Assembly (NCBI RefSeq): GCF_012275445.1
Contig: NZ_JAAZQK010000009.1
Coordinates: 248,001 to 312,000 of the forward strand
Length of the DNA stretch: 64,000 nucleotides
Origin: Rhizobacter sp. SG703
GTDB lineage: Bacteria > Pseudomonadota > Gammaproteobacteria > Burkholderiales > Burkholderiaceae_C
Reading direction: 5' to 3'
In this document: positions 42,441-54,781 of the stretch, piece by piece
How the letters are laid out: every line of letters starts with the position of its first letter
Numbering within the stretch: position 1 is the stretch's first letter
The notes under the pieces: model-generated
What the model was told of the DNA's origin: nothing
What the model saw: the letters and a program-made list of their open reading frames with translations, nothing else
The model's database searches: none
Program-made: the position numbers and the translations under genes

Positions 42441-42965
42441 TTACTTGCAGTCCGACGCGACGATCTCGCGGGTGCGCCTGGTTTCTTCGGCGCGGGCCTT
42501 GTCGTCGAGGATCTCGTGCTCGCCGCTGGCCGACGTGCGCGACATGCGGATGCCGTCTTCGAGCGCCTTCAACTGGCCCTTGGCCCGGGTGCAGTTGTCG
42601 GCACGTGCGGCGGCCTGCTTGTCTTCTTCGGCCTTGCGCTTCGCGACTTCATCCTGCTCGGTCTTGCGGCGCTTGGCTTCGAGCTCCGGATCGACCAGCT
42701 TCGGGCCGCTGGCCGCGCCGGAGGCCGGTGCCGCTTCAGCCGACGCGCCTTGCATCGGCGCGCGGCGGGCGCTGCCGGCCGGGCGCTGCAGGATGTCCGC
42801 GTCGGCGATGTTGCCGGGCGGCGGGATGTCGCTGTACTGCACGTGGCCTTTGCCGTCGCGCCACTTCCATTGGGCGAATGCGGCGCTGTGCAGGCCGATC
42901 GACAACAGCGCGAGGAGGGCGCAGGCACCGAGCCTGGCGGACGTGCGGGAAGGAAGAAATTGCAT
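42441..42965 (-). CDS. DUF4124 periplasmic protein
   Basis: 174 residues. A signal peptide (LGACALLALLSIGLHSAAFA) is followed by a short DUF4124 segment WKWRDGKGHVQYSDIPPPGN, a linker, and a long charged helix (EAKRRKTEQDEVAKRKAEEDKQAAARADNC) likely to form a coiled coil. It ends in RTREIVASDCK; the two Cys (NC and DC) may form a disulfide. Position between rnfH and guaB is typical for Burkholderiales. Function unknown. No good ribosome site before the ATG at 42965. Confidence 0.85.
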   Translation of the reverse strand: MQFLPSRTSARLGACALLALLSIGLHSAAFAQWKWRDGKGHVQYSDIPPPGNIADADILQRPAGSARRAPMQGASAEAAPASGAASGPKLVDPELEAKRRKTEQDEVAKRKAEEDKQAAARADNCTRAKGQLKALEDGIRMSRTSASGEHEILDDKARAEETRRTREIVASDCK

Positions 42966-43143
42966 GGCCGAAAGTGTAGTTGCCTTGACATGTGTGCAGG
43001 CGCGGTGCTCTGTCACCTTTTGTATGGCGACGCCCGGTTGGCCGAAGATGGCCGTGAACTATTACCGCTTTGGCACGACACGCAGCGGCCGCCCCGATCG
43101 CTCGCGGCGAGACCCGCCCCGTGAACGGTCCGTCTGACATCCG

Positions 43144-45955
<2,812 letters not shown>

Positions 45956-45977
45956 AGACACCGACATCCGCTTCACC

Positions 45978-47561
<1,584 letters not shown>

Positions 47562-47590
47562 GGCCTCGGCCGACTGGTTTCTCATCCGGG

Positions 47591-47614
47591 AAAAGCTCGC
47601 TGCGGCGAGCTTTT
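47591..47614 (+). terminator. Intrinsic terminator after guaA
   Basis: AAAAGCTCGC-TGCG-GCGAGCTTTT: a perfect 10-bp stem with a four-base loop and A/T-rich base, 29 bases after the guaA stop. Confidence 0.9.
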
Positions 47615-47671
47615 CTCATGGTGCGTCCAAATCAGAGCAGCCGGCGCCCTGAAGACATCCCGCGGAGGCAT

Positions 47672-47706
47672 TTGACTCTTTCATGATTTGGGATAAAAAT
47701 CCCAAA
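47672..47706 (+). promoter_or_regulatory. Promoter and 20-bp palindrome at the DUF6502 gene start
   Basis: TTGACT (47672-47677) and TAAAAA (47694-47699) form a -35/-10 pair with a 16-base spacer. TTTGGGATAAAAATCCCAAA (47687-47706) is a perfect 8-4-8 inverted repeat covering the -10 box and ending one base before the ATG. Transcription would begin at or beside the ATG, giving a nearly leaderless mRNA. Likely an autorepression site. Confidence 0.65.
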
Positions 47707-47707
47707 A

Positions 47708-48553
47708 ATGAACCAAGCGACTGCCGTACAGAACGCCCTTGCCAGCGCCGTCACCCGCGTCTTGCGGCCCTTGGTGCGACTGCTGCTTCGACATTCGATC
47801 CCCTTCGCCGCCTTCCAGGAGTTGGCGAAGCATGTCTACGTCGAGGTGGCGCTCCAGGAGTTCGCGCTGCCGGGCAAGAAGGCATCGATCTCCCGCGCAT
47901 CGATCCTGACAGGCCTTTCCCGCAAGGATGTTCAACGCTTGCTGGATGGCGAAGGCCCCGACAGCGCCGCCACCGCGCAGGAGTACAACCGCGCGGCCCG
48001 CGTCCTCACCGGATGGATCCGCGATGCGGACTACCTCGACCCCTCCGGTGAGCCCTTGCCGGTTGAATTCGACGGCGAGCGCAGCTTTGCGACGCTCGTC
48101 AAACGGTACAGCGGCGACATGCCTGCCCGGGCCGTGCTCGACGAATTGCTGCGCGTCGGCGCGATCGGCAGGCGCGAAGACGGGCTCATCGAGCCCTTGC
48201 AGCGCGCCTACGTGCCGCAGGCCGGCGTGCTGGAAAAGCTGAGCATCCTGGGGCGCGACGCCTCCGACCTGATCGACACCATCGATCACAACATCCAGCA
48301 CGGTTCGACCGACCCGCGGTACCAGCGCAAGGTGATGTACGACAGCATCCCGTCGCGCGATCTGGGGGCGTTCCGCAAGCTCAGTGCCGCGAAGGCTCAA
48401 GCCTTGCTCGAGACCCTGGACGGCTGGCTTGCGGCGCATGACGTCGACGACGAGCCGGGCACGCTCCCCGTGCCTCGATCCCGCGTCGGGCTGGGCATCT
48501 ATTACTTCGAGGAGCCGGTGACGGCTCCCGACACGCAAAGAGGTTCGACATGA
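47708..48553 (+). CDS. DUF6502 family protein, probable DNA-binding regulator
   Basis: 281 residues, no signal or TM. LLLRHSIPFAAFQELAKHVYVEVALQEFALPGKKASISRASILTGLSRKDVQRLL (about residues 25-80) matches the DUF6502 opening and contains a helix-turn-helix-like stretch (SRASILTGLSRKDVQRLL). RDLGAFRKLSAAKAQALLETLDGWLAAHD lies near the end. The family is uncharacterised; the HTH and the palindrome on its own start suggest an autoregulator. No ribosome site is visible, in keeping with a leaderless message. It overlaps the DUF4382 lipoprotein gene by four bases (ATGA). Confidence 0.82.
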   Translation: MNQATAVQNALASAVTRVLRPLVRLLLRHSIPFAAFQELAKHVYVEVALQEFALPGKKASISRASILTGLSRKDVQRLLDGEGPDSAATAQEYNRAARVLTGWIRDADYLDPSGEPLPVEFDGERSFATLVKRYSGDMPARAVLDELLRVGAIGRREDGLIEPLQRAYVPQAGVLEKLSILGRDASDLIDTIDHNIQHGSTDPRYQRKVMYDSIPSRDLGAFRKLSAAKAQALLETLDGWLAAHDVDDEPGTLPVPRSRVGLGIYYFEEPVTAPDTQRGST

Positions 48554-49728
48554 AGACACTCAGAATCGCCGGCGCCGGCCTTGTTGCGTCCGTCCTGATC
48601 GCTGCGGGCTGCGGCGGCGGCGGCGGGATCGGCGGGACGGGACAGGACGCAGGCACGATGCGGGTGTCGATCGGCGACGCCCCGGCATGCGGGTACGAAG
48701 CGGTGAATGTCACCATCGAGCGGGTTCGGGTGAACAAGAGCCCGACTGCCGGTGAAGGCGACGCCGGCTGGTCGGAGGTGGTGCTGTCGCCGGCCCGTCG
48801 CATCGACCTGCTCACGCTCACCAACGGCGTGCTGGAAGACCTTGGGCAGACCTCGTTGCCGGCCGGCCGGTACACCCAGCTTCGGCTGGTGCTGGCGACC
48901 AATGATGCGGCGCATCCGCTTGCCAACTCGGTGGTGCCGACCGGTGGCCAGGAGACGGCGCTCGAGACACCCAGCGCCGAGCAGAGCGGTCTCAAGCTGA
49001 ACCTCGACGTGGACGTCCCTGTCGGGAAGGTCGTCGACGTGGCCCTCGACTTCGACGCGTGCAGGTCGATCGTTCGACTCGGCAACTCCGGCCGCTACAA
49101 CCTGAAGCCTGTCCTCTCCGCGACGACTGTCTTGTCGGACGCCGGGCAGCGGGTTGTCGGCTACGTGGACCCCGCCGCCTCGATCGCCGGAACGACGGTG
49201 TCGCTGCAAAGCGGCGGCACCGTGGTGAAGGCCGCTGCGCCGGACGCGACCGGGAAGTTCGTGCTGTACCCCGTTCCTGTCGGAAGCTACGACCTCGTGG
49301 TCAGCGCCACGGGCCGCGTGACGGCGGTGATGACGGGGGTGCCCGTGACCCTCGCGGCGTACACATACGTCGCCAGTGCCAGTGCACCGCTCGTTCCGCC
49401 GGTCTCCACGCCGGCCGACCGGCCGGTGGGCGGAACGGTGATGCCGGCACCGGCCACGGTTCGTGCGCTTCAAACGCTCGGCGGCGCCACCACCGTCGAG
49501 GTCCGAGGCGGCAACGTCGATGGCCTCACCGGCGCCTTCCAGCTGCTGCTGCCCAACGGCGCGCCCGTCGCATCGCCCTACGCCGCCGATCCGCTGTTGC
49601 TGAACTTCAAGGCGGACGCGGGCGCCGCGGGTCACTACGTCGTGGAGGCCACATCCTCCGGCGTCTCGAAGACGCAGGCGGTGGACACATCGGTCCCGGT
49701 CGCCGAGTTGAATTTCACATTCCCCTGA
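48550..49728 (+). CDS. DUF4382 lipoprotein
   Basis: 392 residues. The signal peptide ends in a lipobox (VLIAAGC, Cys21) followed by a Gly spacer. GTMRVSIGDAPACGYEAVNVTIERVRVNK opens the DUF4382 domain (to ~residue 190), and GRYTQLRLVLATND is another domain landmark. A carboxypeptidase-regulatory-like Ig fold (VVGYVDPAASIAGTTVSLQSGG; PVGSYDLVVSATGRVTAVMTGV) and a third beta-rich region follow. Expected in the outer membrane or periplasm; role unknown. Translationally coupled to the DUF6502 gene. Confidence 0.88.
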   Translation: MKTLRIAGAGLVASVLIAAGCGGGGGIGGTGQDAGTMRVSIGDAPACGYEAVNVTIERVRVNKSPTAGEGDAGWSEVVLSPARRIDLLTLTNGVLEDLGQTSLPAGRYTQLRLVLATNDAAHPLANSVVPTGGQETALETPSAEQSGLKLNLDVDVPVGKVVDVALDFDACRSIVRLGNSGRYNLKPVLSATTVLSDAGQRVVGYVDPAASIAGTTVSLQSGGTVVKAAAPDATGKFVLYPVPVGSYDLVVSATGRVTAVMTGVPVTLAAYTYVASASAPLVPPVSTPADRPVGGTVMPAPATVRALQTLGGATTVEVRGGNVDGLTGAFQLLLPNGAPVASPYAADPLLLNFKADAGAAGHYVVEATSSGVSKTQAVDTSVPVAELNFTFP

Positions 49729-49738
49729 TCCCGCAACG

Positions 49739-50209
49739 ATGCCGCACACCAAAGAATACGCCCCGCGCTCCCAGGCTCGCGCCTTCACTCCGGGATGGGG
49801 GCCCGTCTCCGTGGCCATGTGGGAGCACGGCAAGGGCGGCCGTTCCATGAGGCTTCGCCCGACCTGCCTGTCCGTGATTGCCATCGGCGGGGAGAGCAGG
49901 GCGGATCTCGAAGACCTGCTGATGGAATGCGATGTGGAACTGACGGTCGTCGAACGATCCGCCGCCGTCATCGAAGACCTGAAGCAGCGTTTCGGCGCGC
50001 TTTCGAAGTACGTCGCGTGGAAGGTGGGAGACGTCGTCGACCTCGACCTGCCCGACCACGCCTACGATCTCTGGTTCGATGCGAGGCACTACCGAACGAT
50101 GCTCTGCGAAGCGCAGCGAGCCAGGTACGTGGACAAGATGCGCCGTTGCGTGCGCACGGGCGGCACCACGATGGTGGCGGGGCATCCGGCCGGCCGGCGC
50201 GGCGATTAG
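49739..50209 (+). CDS. Degenerate, shortened class I SAM methyltransferase-like protein
   Basis: 156 residues. The order of segments follows a class I methyltransferase: SVIAIGGESRADLEDLLMECDVELTVVERSAAVIEDLK, then VAWKVGDVVDLDLPDHAYDLWFDARHYRTM and YVDKMRRCVRTGGTTMVAGHP. The SAM-binding glycine loop (GxGxG) is altered to GGESR. The protein stops soon after the strand that normally precedes the C-terminal quarter. The first ~35 residues do not match the family. It may be inactive or a remnant. Alternative starts at 49784 and 49847. It follows the DUF4382 gene by ten bases. Confidence 0.6.
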   Translation: MPHTKEYAPRSQARAFTPGWGPVSVAMWEHGKGGRSMRLRPTCLSVIAIGGESRADLEDLLMECDVELTVVERSAAVIEDLKQRFGALSKYVAWKVGDVVDLDLPDHAYDLWFDARHYRTMLCEAQRARYVDKMRRCVRTGGTTMVAGHPAGRRGD

Positions 50210-50363
50210 GCGAGGGCGGGTCGAGAGTTCGAGGTTCGTCCGAGATCGCACGGGGCAGTCAGCTCCAGGCAGCCCCCTTCCGCGGTTCCAGTGCATCGCC
50301 GGATTCGAGCTGTCGCCGATGCTGACCCCCGCCGGCTGCCCGACCTCAAGGGCTGATGCCCGC

Positions 50364-51389
50364 TCAGCCCAGCTTCATCGCGTACTCCACCCGCGACGCC
50401 ATCTGCGGGTCGCTCGGCTTCTCGAAGCTGTTGCAGAAGGCCGCGGTGGCTCCGGCCACGTCGTTCGTGCCCTTCACCGCGTCGATCGCGCCCTTGTAGT
50501 CGCCCTGCAGCTCCTGCTTCAGGTAGCCGTAGTTGGCGGCCTGGCTCGACGGATCGATGTTGTTGGCCTTGGCGAAGTCGATCAGGCCCTGCTTGCGCAC
50601 GCCGCCCCACTGGGCGATGCCGTAGCCGTTGCCGTTGTCGTCGGCCATGTTGCCGTTCGGCCCGCCGATGCCGCCGCCCTGCGTGATGCCGGAATTCATG
50701 CCGCCGCTCTCGTGCCACAGGTTGCCGACGATGCCGGCGGCCTGCGCGTCGTTGAGGCCGAAGTCCTTCTTCAGGTTGTCCTTCCACTGCTGCGCGACCT
50801 GCAGGCTCTCGCCGGGCTGCAGCGCCTGGGTCTGGGCCGCGCCGCTCAGCGGGCCGGCATCGCCGCCACCGCTGGCCGGCTGGGCCGCCTGGGCCGGTGC
50901 CTCGGTCACCGCGGCAGGGCCCTGCTCGGGCTGCGGCATCGCCTGCGCGCCGGGGTTCGCGCCTTCCACCGGTGCGGCTGTCACGGCCTCGCCGCCGCCC
51001 CATCCGCCACCGCCACCACCCCCCACGCCGCCAAGGCCCGAGAGACCGCCACCCCCGCCACCTCCGCCACCACCGCCGCCGTCCGGCGAGGGGTTCTGCT
51101 GGAAGGCCGCCATGAACTGCATCATCATGTACGCCAGCATCTCCAGCAGCTGCGGGTTCATCGTGGTGGCGTTCGGGTCCATCTCGCCGTCCTGGCCTTC
51201 GGCACCGCAGGCGCCTTCGACCGACGGCTCCTCGCTCGGCAGCTCGGTGCTCAGTTGCAGGTCGGCCGACTCGTCGACCGGATGGCAGCCGCCGGCATGC
51301 GTGGCGCCCGGGGATCCCAGGTGGCCCATCGAGCCGTAGTGGCCCATCGGTCCGAAGTGGGACATCGGCGACATGACGCCTACGCTCAT
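50364..51389 (-). CDS. Gly-rich protein with phage-tail-lysozyme domain
   Basis: 341 residues. The N-terminal ~45 are Met/His/Gly-rich (MSPMSHFGPMGHYGSMGHLG), followed by an acidic stretch, MNPQLLEMLAYMMMQFMAAFQQ, a poly-Gly run and a Pro/Ala/Gln linker. The last ~140 form a phage tail-tip lysozyme domain: NDAQAAGIVGNLWHESGGMNSG (Glu in HESGG as likely catalytic acid), NGYGIAQWGGVRKQGLIDFA, ASRVEYAMKL. It probably cleaves peptidoglycan. No classical signal peptide; the layout recalls proteins exported by specialised systems. The ATG at 51389 is supported by AAGGAG six bases upstream; an earlier ATG at 51434 is not. Confidence 0.82.
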   Translation of the reverse strand: MSVGVMSPMSHFGPMGHYGSMGHLGSPGATHAGGCHPVDESADLQLSTELPSEEPSVEGACGAEGQDGEMDPNATTMNPQLLEMLAYMMMQFMAAFQQNPSPDGGGGGGGGGGGGLSGLGGVGGGGGGGWGGGEAVTAAPVEGANPGAQAMPQPEQGPAAVTEAPAQAAQPASGGGDAGPLSGAAQTQALQPGESLQVAQQWKDNLKKDFGLNDAQAAGIVGNLWHESGGMNSGITQGGGIGGPNGNMADDNGNGYGIAQWGGVRKQGLIDFAKANNIDPSSQAANYGYLKQELQGDYKGAIDAVKGTNDVAGATAAFCNSFEKPSDPQMASRVEYAMKLG

Positions 51390-51473
51390 GAGGATCTCCT
51401 TCAGGCCGGCAAGCGGTGTGGTGGTATCCGCCATGCTCGGCCCGTCGCGTCCCTCGCGAGGCCAGCGGCGCGA

Positions 51474-51517
51474 AGTGCCGTGCGGCCATGCGAAGCCCTG
51501 TTGGCCGGCACGGCACT
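51474..51517. repeat. Strong hairpin between the MFS and lysozyme-domain genes
   Basis: AGTGCCGTGC plus GGCCA on one side (51474-51488) pairs with TGGCCGGCACGGCACT (51502-51517) with a single-base bulge and 13-base loop. No T-run follows on either strand, so it is not a standard terminator. The remaining intergenic bases hold nothing I recognise. Confidence 0.6.
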
Positions 51518-51554
51518 GCCGGACTCACGAATGCAGGGCCCGCCGCGCGCGGGC

Positions 51555-52787
51555 TCAGGCCGCCGCGCCGATCGCCTGGCGACGCGGCAGCCGCGTGAAC
51601 GCCAGCGCCGACAGGAAGGCCCCGATGCCCAGCGCGAACGCGCCGACGAAGAGCCACAGGTAGCTCGACAGCGTGTCGTAGATCAGCCCGCCCAGCACCG
51701 GCCCGAGCGCCATGCCGAGGCTGCTGGCCATCGTGATGCCGCCGATCACCGTGCCCATCATGCGCAACGGAAAATTCTCGCGCGCCAGCACCGCGAACAG
51801 CGGCATCACGCCCGCGTAGGTGAAGCCGAACAGCGCGGCGACGGTGTAGAAGCTTCCCAGCTCGCGCGCGAACACATACCCCAGCACCACGAGCGCCTGG
51901 GCGAGCAGCGCCAGCACCAGCACGCGCGCGGCTCCGAAGCGGTCGCCGAGCAGCCCGAACACCAGGCGGCCGCCCAGGCCGGCGAGTCCTTCCAGGCTGT
52001 AGATCGACACCGCCGCCATCAGCGGGATGCCGCAGGTGACGGCGTAGCTCACCGTGTGGAAGATCGGCCCGGAGTGGGTGGCGCAGCTCAGGAAGCTGGT
52101 CGACACCAGGATCAGGAAAGGCGCGGAGCGGATGGCCTGCCCGACGGACGTGGCCGGCTCCTGCACCGCGCCCGGTGCCGCGGCCGACGCAGCCGGCGCG
52201 AGCGCCGGCGGGCGGCGCACCAGCAACGCCACCGGCACCATGATCGCCACGGCCAGGGCGGCGACGAGCTGCAGCGAGGTTCGCCAGCCGTGCCCCTGCA
52301 CCAGCCAGGCCGCCAGCGGCGACATGGTCATCGGCGCCATGCCCATGCCGGCCGACACCAGCGACACCGCCAGGCTGCGCCGCGTGTCGAACCAGCCGGT
52401 GACGCAGGCCATCATCGGTGCAAAGATCGCCGCCGCGCCGAAGCCGACGATCGCGCCGAACGACAGCTGGAACGCGAGCAGCGATGTCGCCAGGCTGGAC
52501 AGCGCGAGACCGGCGGCGAGCAGCAAGGCGCCGGCCAGCACCACGCTGCGCGGGCCCACGCGGTCGCTGAGGTGGCCCCAGGCGATGCTGCCGACCGCGA
52601 GCGCCGCGAAGGCCAGCGTCATCGCGGCGGAGATCCCGGTGGTGGACCAGCCGGTGTCCTGCGCGATCGGCCGCAGGAACACCGGCAGCGAGAACAGCCC
52701 GCCGATCGCCACGCAGCCGAGCACGCCTCCGGCGGCCACGATGACCCAGCGATAGTGCGCGCGCAGCGCGTCGGTCCAGGAAGGCAT
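51555..52787 (-). CDS. MFS transporter, monocarboxylate/oxalate type
   Basis: 410 residues, 12 TM helices. WVIVAAGGVLGCVAIGGLFSLPVFLRPIAQDTGWSTTGISAAMTLAFAALAVGS and WGHLSDRVGPRSVVLAG (motif A) are typical of the monocarboxylate/OxlT-like branch. Last gene of the tartrate-dehydratase cluster, 98 bases after tarD, so a role in uptake of tartrate or a related hydroxy-acid is likely. AAGGAG precedes the ATG. Substrate is inferred from context only. Confidence 0.88.
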   Translation of the reverse strand: MPSWTDALRAHYRWVIVAAGGVLGCVAIGGLFSLPVFLRPIAQDTGWSTTGISAAMTLAFAALAVGSIAWGHLSDRVGPRSVVLAGALLLAAGLALSSLATSLLAFQLSFGAIVGFGAAAIFAPMMACVTGWFDTRRSLAVSLVSAGMGMAPMTMSPLAAWLVQGHGWRTSLQLVAALAVAIMVPVALLVRRPPALAPAASAAAPGAVQEPATSVGQAIRSAPFLILVSTSFLSCATHSGPIFHTVSYAVTCGIPLMAAVSIYSLEGLAGLGGRLVFGLLGDRFGAARVLVLALLAQALVVLGYVFARELGSFYTVAALFGFTYAGVMPLFAVLARENFPLRMMGTVIGGITMASSLGMALGPVLGGLIYDTLSSYLWLFVGAFALGIGAFLSALAFTRLPRRQAIGAAA

Positions 52788-52885
52788 GGTTCGGCTCCTT
52801 GTCGGTGGGTGGCACGGCGGAACGATTGCGCCGCCTCACCTCCACGACGAACGACGGCCGGCCGACTCGACAACCCAGCGACAGC

Positions 52886-54052
52886 TCAGCCCGCCAGGGC
52901 CTTCATCTGCGCGTACAGGTCCGCCTTCCCCTCGAAGCCGATCCCCGGCAGCTCCGGCAAGGTGACGTACCCGTTGTCGACCTTCACGCCGTCGGGAAAG
53001 CCGCCGTAGGGCTGGAACAGGTCCGGATACGACTCGTTGCCGCCCAGCCCCAGCCCGGCCGCGATGGCCAGCGACATCTGGTGCCCGCCGTGCGGCACGC
53101 AGCGCGATGCCGACCAGCCGTGCGCCTTCAGCATCTCCAATGTGCGCAGGTACTCGACCAGCCCGTAGCTCAACGCGCAGTCGAACTGCAGCCAGTCGCG
53201 GTCGGGCCGCATGCCGCCGTAGCGGATCAGGTTGCGCGCATCCTGCATCGAGAACAGGTTCTCGCCGGTGGCCATCGGGCCCGCATAGTGCTGCGCCAGT
53301 TCGGCCTGCAAGGCGTAATCGAGCGGGTCGCCGGCTTCCTCGTACCAGAACAGGTCGTACTGCGACAGCGCCTTCGCATACGCGATCGCGGTCTCCAGGT
53401 CGAAGCGCCCGTTCGCGTCGACCGCCAGCTTCTGCCCCGGCCCGAGCAGGCGCAGCACGGCCTCGATGCGCCGGCAGTCCTCGGCCAGCGACGCGCCGCC
53501 GATCTTCTTCTTCACCACCGAATAGCCGCGGTCGAGGTAGCCGCGCATCTCGCGCTCCAGCCCGTCCAGCCCCTGGCCCGGCCAGTAGTAGCCGCCGGCG
53601 GCATAGACGAACACCTTGCGGTCGGCGCGGCCGTTGCCGTAGCGCTCGGCCAGCAGCTGGAACAGCGGCTTGCCCTCGATCTTCGCGACGGCGTCCCACA
53701 CCGCCATGTCGATGGTGCCGACCGCCACCGAGCGTTCGCCGTGGCCGCCGGGTTTCTCGTTGGTCATCATCGTGGCCCACACCTTGTGCGGATCGATGTT
53801 GTCGCGCTCTGCATCGCGCAGGCTCGCCGGATCGGCCTCCAGGATGCGCGGCAGGAAGCGTTCGCGCATCAGCGCGCCCTGGCCGTAGCGGCCGTTGGAG
53901 TTGAAGCCGTAGCCGATCACCGGCTTGCCGTCGCGGATCACGTCGGTGACCACGGCGACCAGGCTCAGCGTCATCTTCGAGAAGTCGATGTAGGCGTTGC
54001 GGATGCTGGACTGGATGGGCTTGGTCTGTTCGCGTATCTCGATGATCTTCAT
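52886..54052 (-). CDS. tarD: D(-)-tartrate dehydratase
   Basis: 388 residues, enolase superfamily (mandelate racemase/muconate-lactonising fold). It dehydrates D-tartrate to oxaloacetate using Mg2+. The sequence tracks the Bradyrhizobium TarD family as I know it: IRNAYIDFSKMTLSLVAVVTDV, YGFNSNGRYGQG, MMTNEKPGGHGERSVAVGTIDMAVWD, VFVYAAGGYYWPG. The catalytic K-x-K is VVKKKIGG. The metal ligands are in VDANGRF, WYEEAGDPLDY and ATGENLF, and the acid-side His is in PHGGHQMS. The active site is therefore complete. Followed by the MFS gene and preceded by SDR, Bug and DapA-like genes. Confidence 0.92.
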   Translation of the reverse strand: MKIIEIREQTKPIQSSIRNAYIDFSKMTLSLVAVVTDVIRDGKPVIGYGFNSNGRYGQGALMRERFLPRILEADPASLRDAERDNIDPHKVWATMMTNEKPGGHGERSVAVGTIDMAVWDAVAKIEGKPLFQLLAERYGNGRADRKVFVYAAGGYYWPGQGLDGLEREMRGYLDRGYSVVKKKIGGASLAEDCRRIEAVLRLLGPGQKLAVDANGRFDLETAIAYAKALSQYDLFWYEEAGDPLDYALQAELAQHYAGPMATGENLFSMQDARNLIRYGGMRPDRDWLQFDCALSYGLVEYLRTLEMLKAHGWSASRCVPHGGHQMSLAIAAGLGLGGNESYPDLFQPYGGFPDGVKVDNGYVTLPELPGIGFEGKADLYAQMKALAG

Positions 54053-54085
54053 GGGGTGGGTTCCTGGGGAGGGGCACAGCGGGGT

Positions 54086-54781
54086 TCAGCGCGGCAGCGA
54101 GGCGCCGCCGCAGATCTGGAGGTCCTGGCCGGTGATCGCGGCCGCGGCGGGGGAGAGCAGGAAGCCCACCAGCGCGGCGATCTCGTCGGGGCGGATGAGC
54201 CGGCCGATCGGCGGCAGCACGGGCGCGGCAGCCTGCCGGGCGGGGTCGTCGGTCATCGCCGTCTGCGTGGCGGCCGGCGACACCACGTTGACCGTCACGC
54301 CGTGCGCCACCACCTCGGCGGCCCAGCTGCGCGACAGGCCGGCCAGCGCGGCCTTGGTCGCCGCATACTGGCTGCGGCCGGCCTTGCCCTGCGCGACGCG
54401 GCTGCCGATCAGCACGACGCGGCCGTGCCCCGCGGCCACCATCGCCGGCAGCAGCCGGTTGCCGATGCGCTCGGCGGCATCGACGTGCAGGCGCCACATC
54501 AGTTCGCCGTCGGCGGGCTGCAGGCTGCCGAGGCTGCCCACGCGCAGCACGCCGGCGGCATGCACGAAGGCCTGGGCGACGGCCAGGTGCTGCAGCGCGG
54601 CGTCGGTCGCCGCGCCGTCGGCCAGGTCGACGCGCAGCGCATGGAAATGCAGGTGGTCGAGGGTGGCCGGCCCGAGGTCGAGGCCGCTGACCAGCCAGCC
54701 GTCTTCGAGCAGCGCCTGCGCGATGGCCCGCCCGATCCCGGAGCTGCTGCCGGTCACGACCGCATGGCGTTCATTCGGCAC
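54086..54781 (-). CDS. SDR-family oxidoreductase
   Basis: 231 residues with the classical short-chain dehydrogenase motifs: cofactor loop TGSSSGIGRA, HAAG (in place of NNAG), catalytic YAATK with Ser in IGSRVAQG, and a C-terminal GQDLQICGG. The substrate is unknown; in this cluster a sugar acid or hydroxy-acid is likely. The start is a GTG at 54781 that overlaps the binding-protein gene by 11 bases, showing translational coupling; no ATG is available in frame. Confidence 0.87.
   Translation of the reverse strand: MPNERHAVVTGSSSGIGRAIAQALLEDGWLVSGLDLGPATLDHLHFHALRVDLADGAATDAALQHLAVAQAFVHAAGVLRVGSLGSLQPADGELMWRLHVDAAERIGNRLLPAMVAAGHGRVVLIGSRVAQGKAGRSQYAATKAALAGLSRSWAAEVVAHGVTVNVVSPAATQTAMTDDPARQAAAPVLPPIGRLIRPDEIAALVGFLLSPAAAAITGQDLQICGGASLPR

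Noticed and set aside
51474-51517. Intrinsic terminator
   Set aside because: Stable hairpin but no U-tract on either strand.
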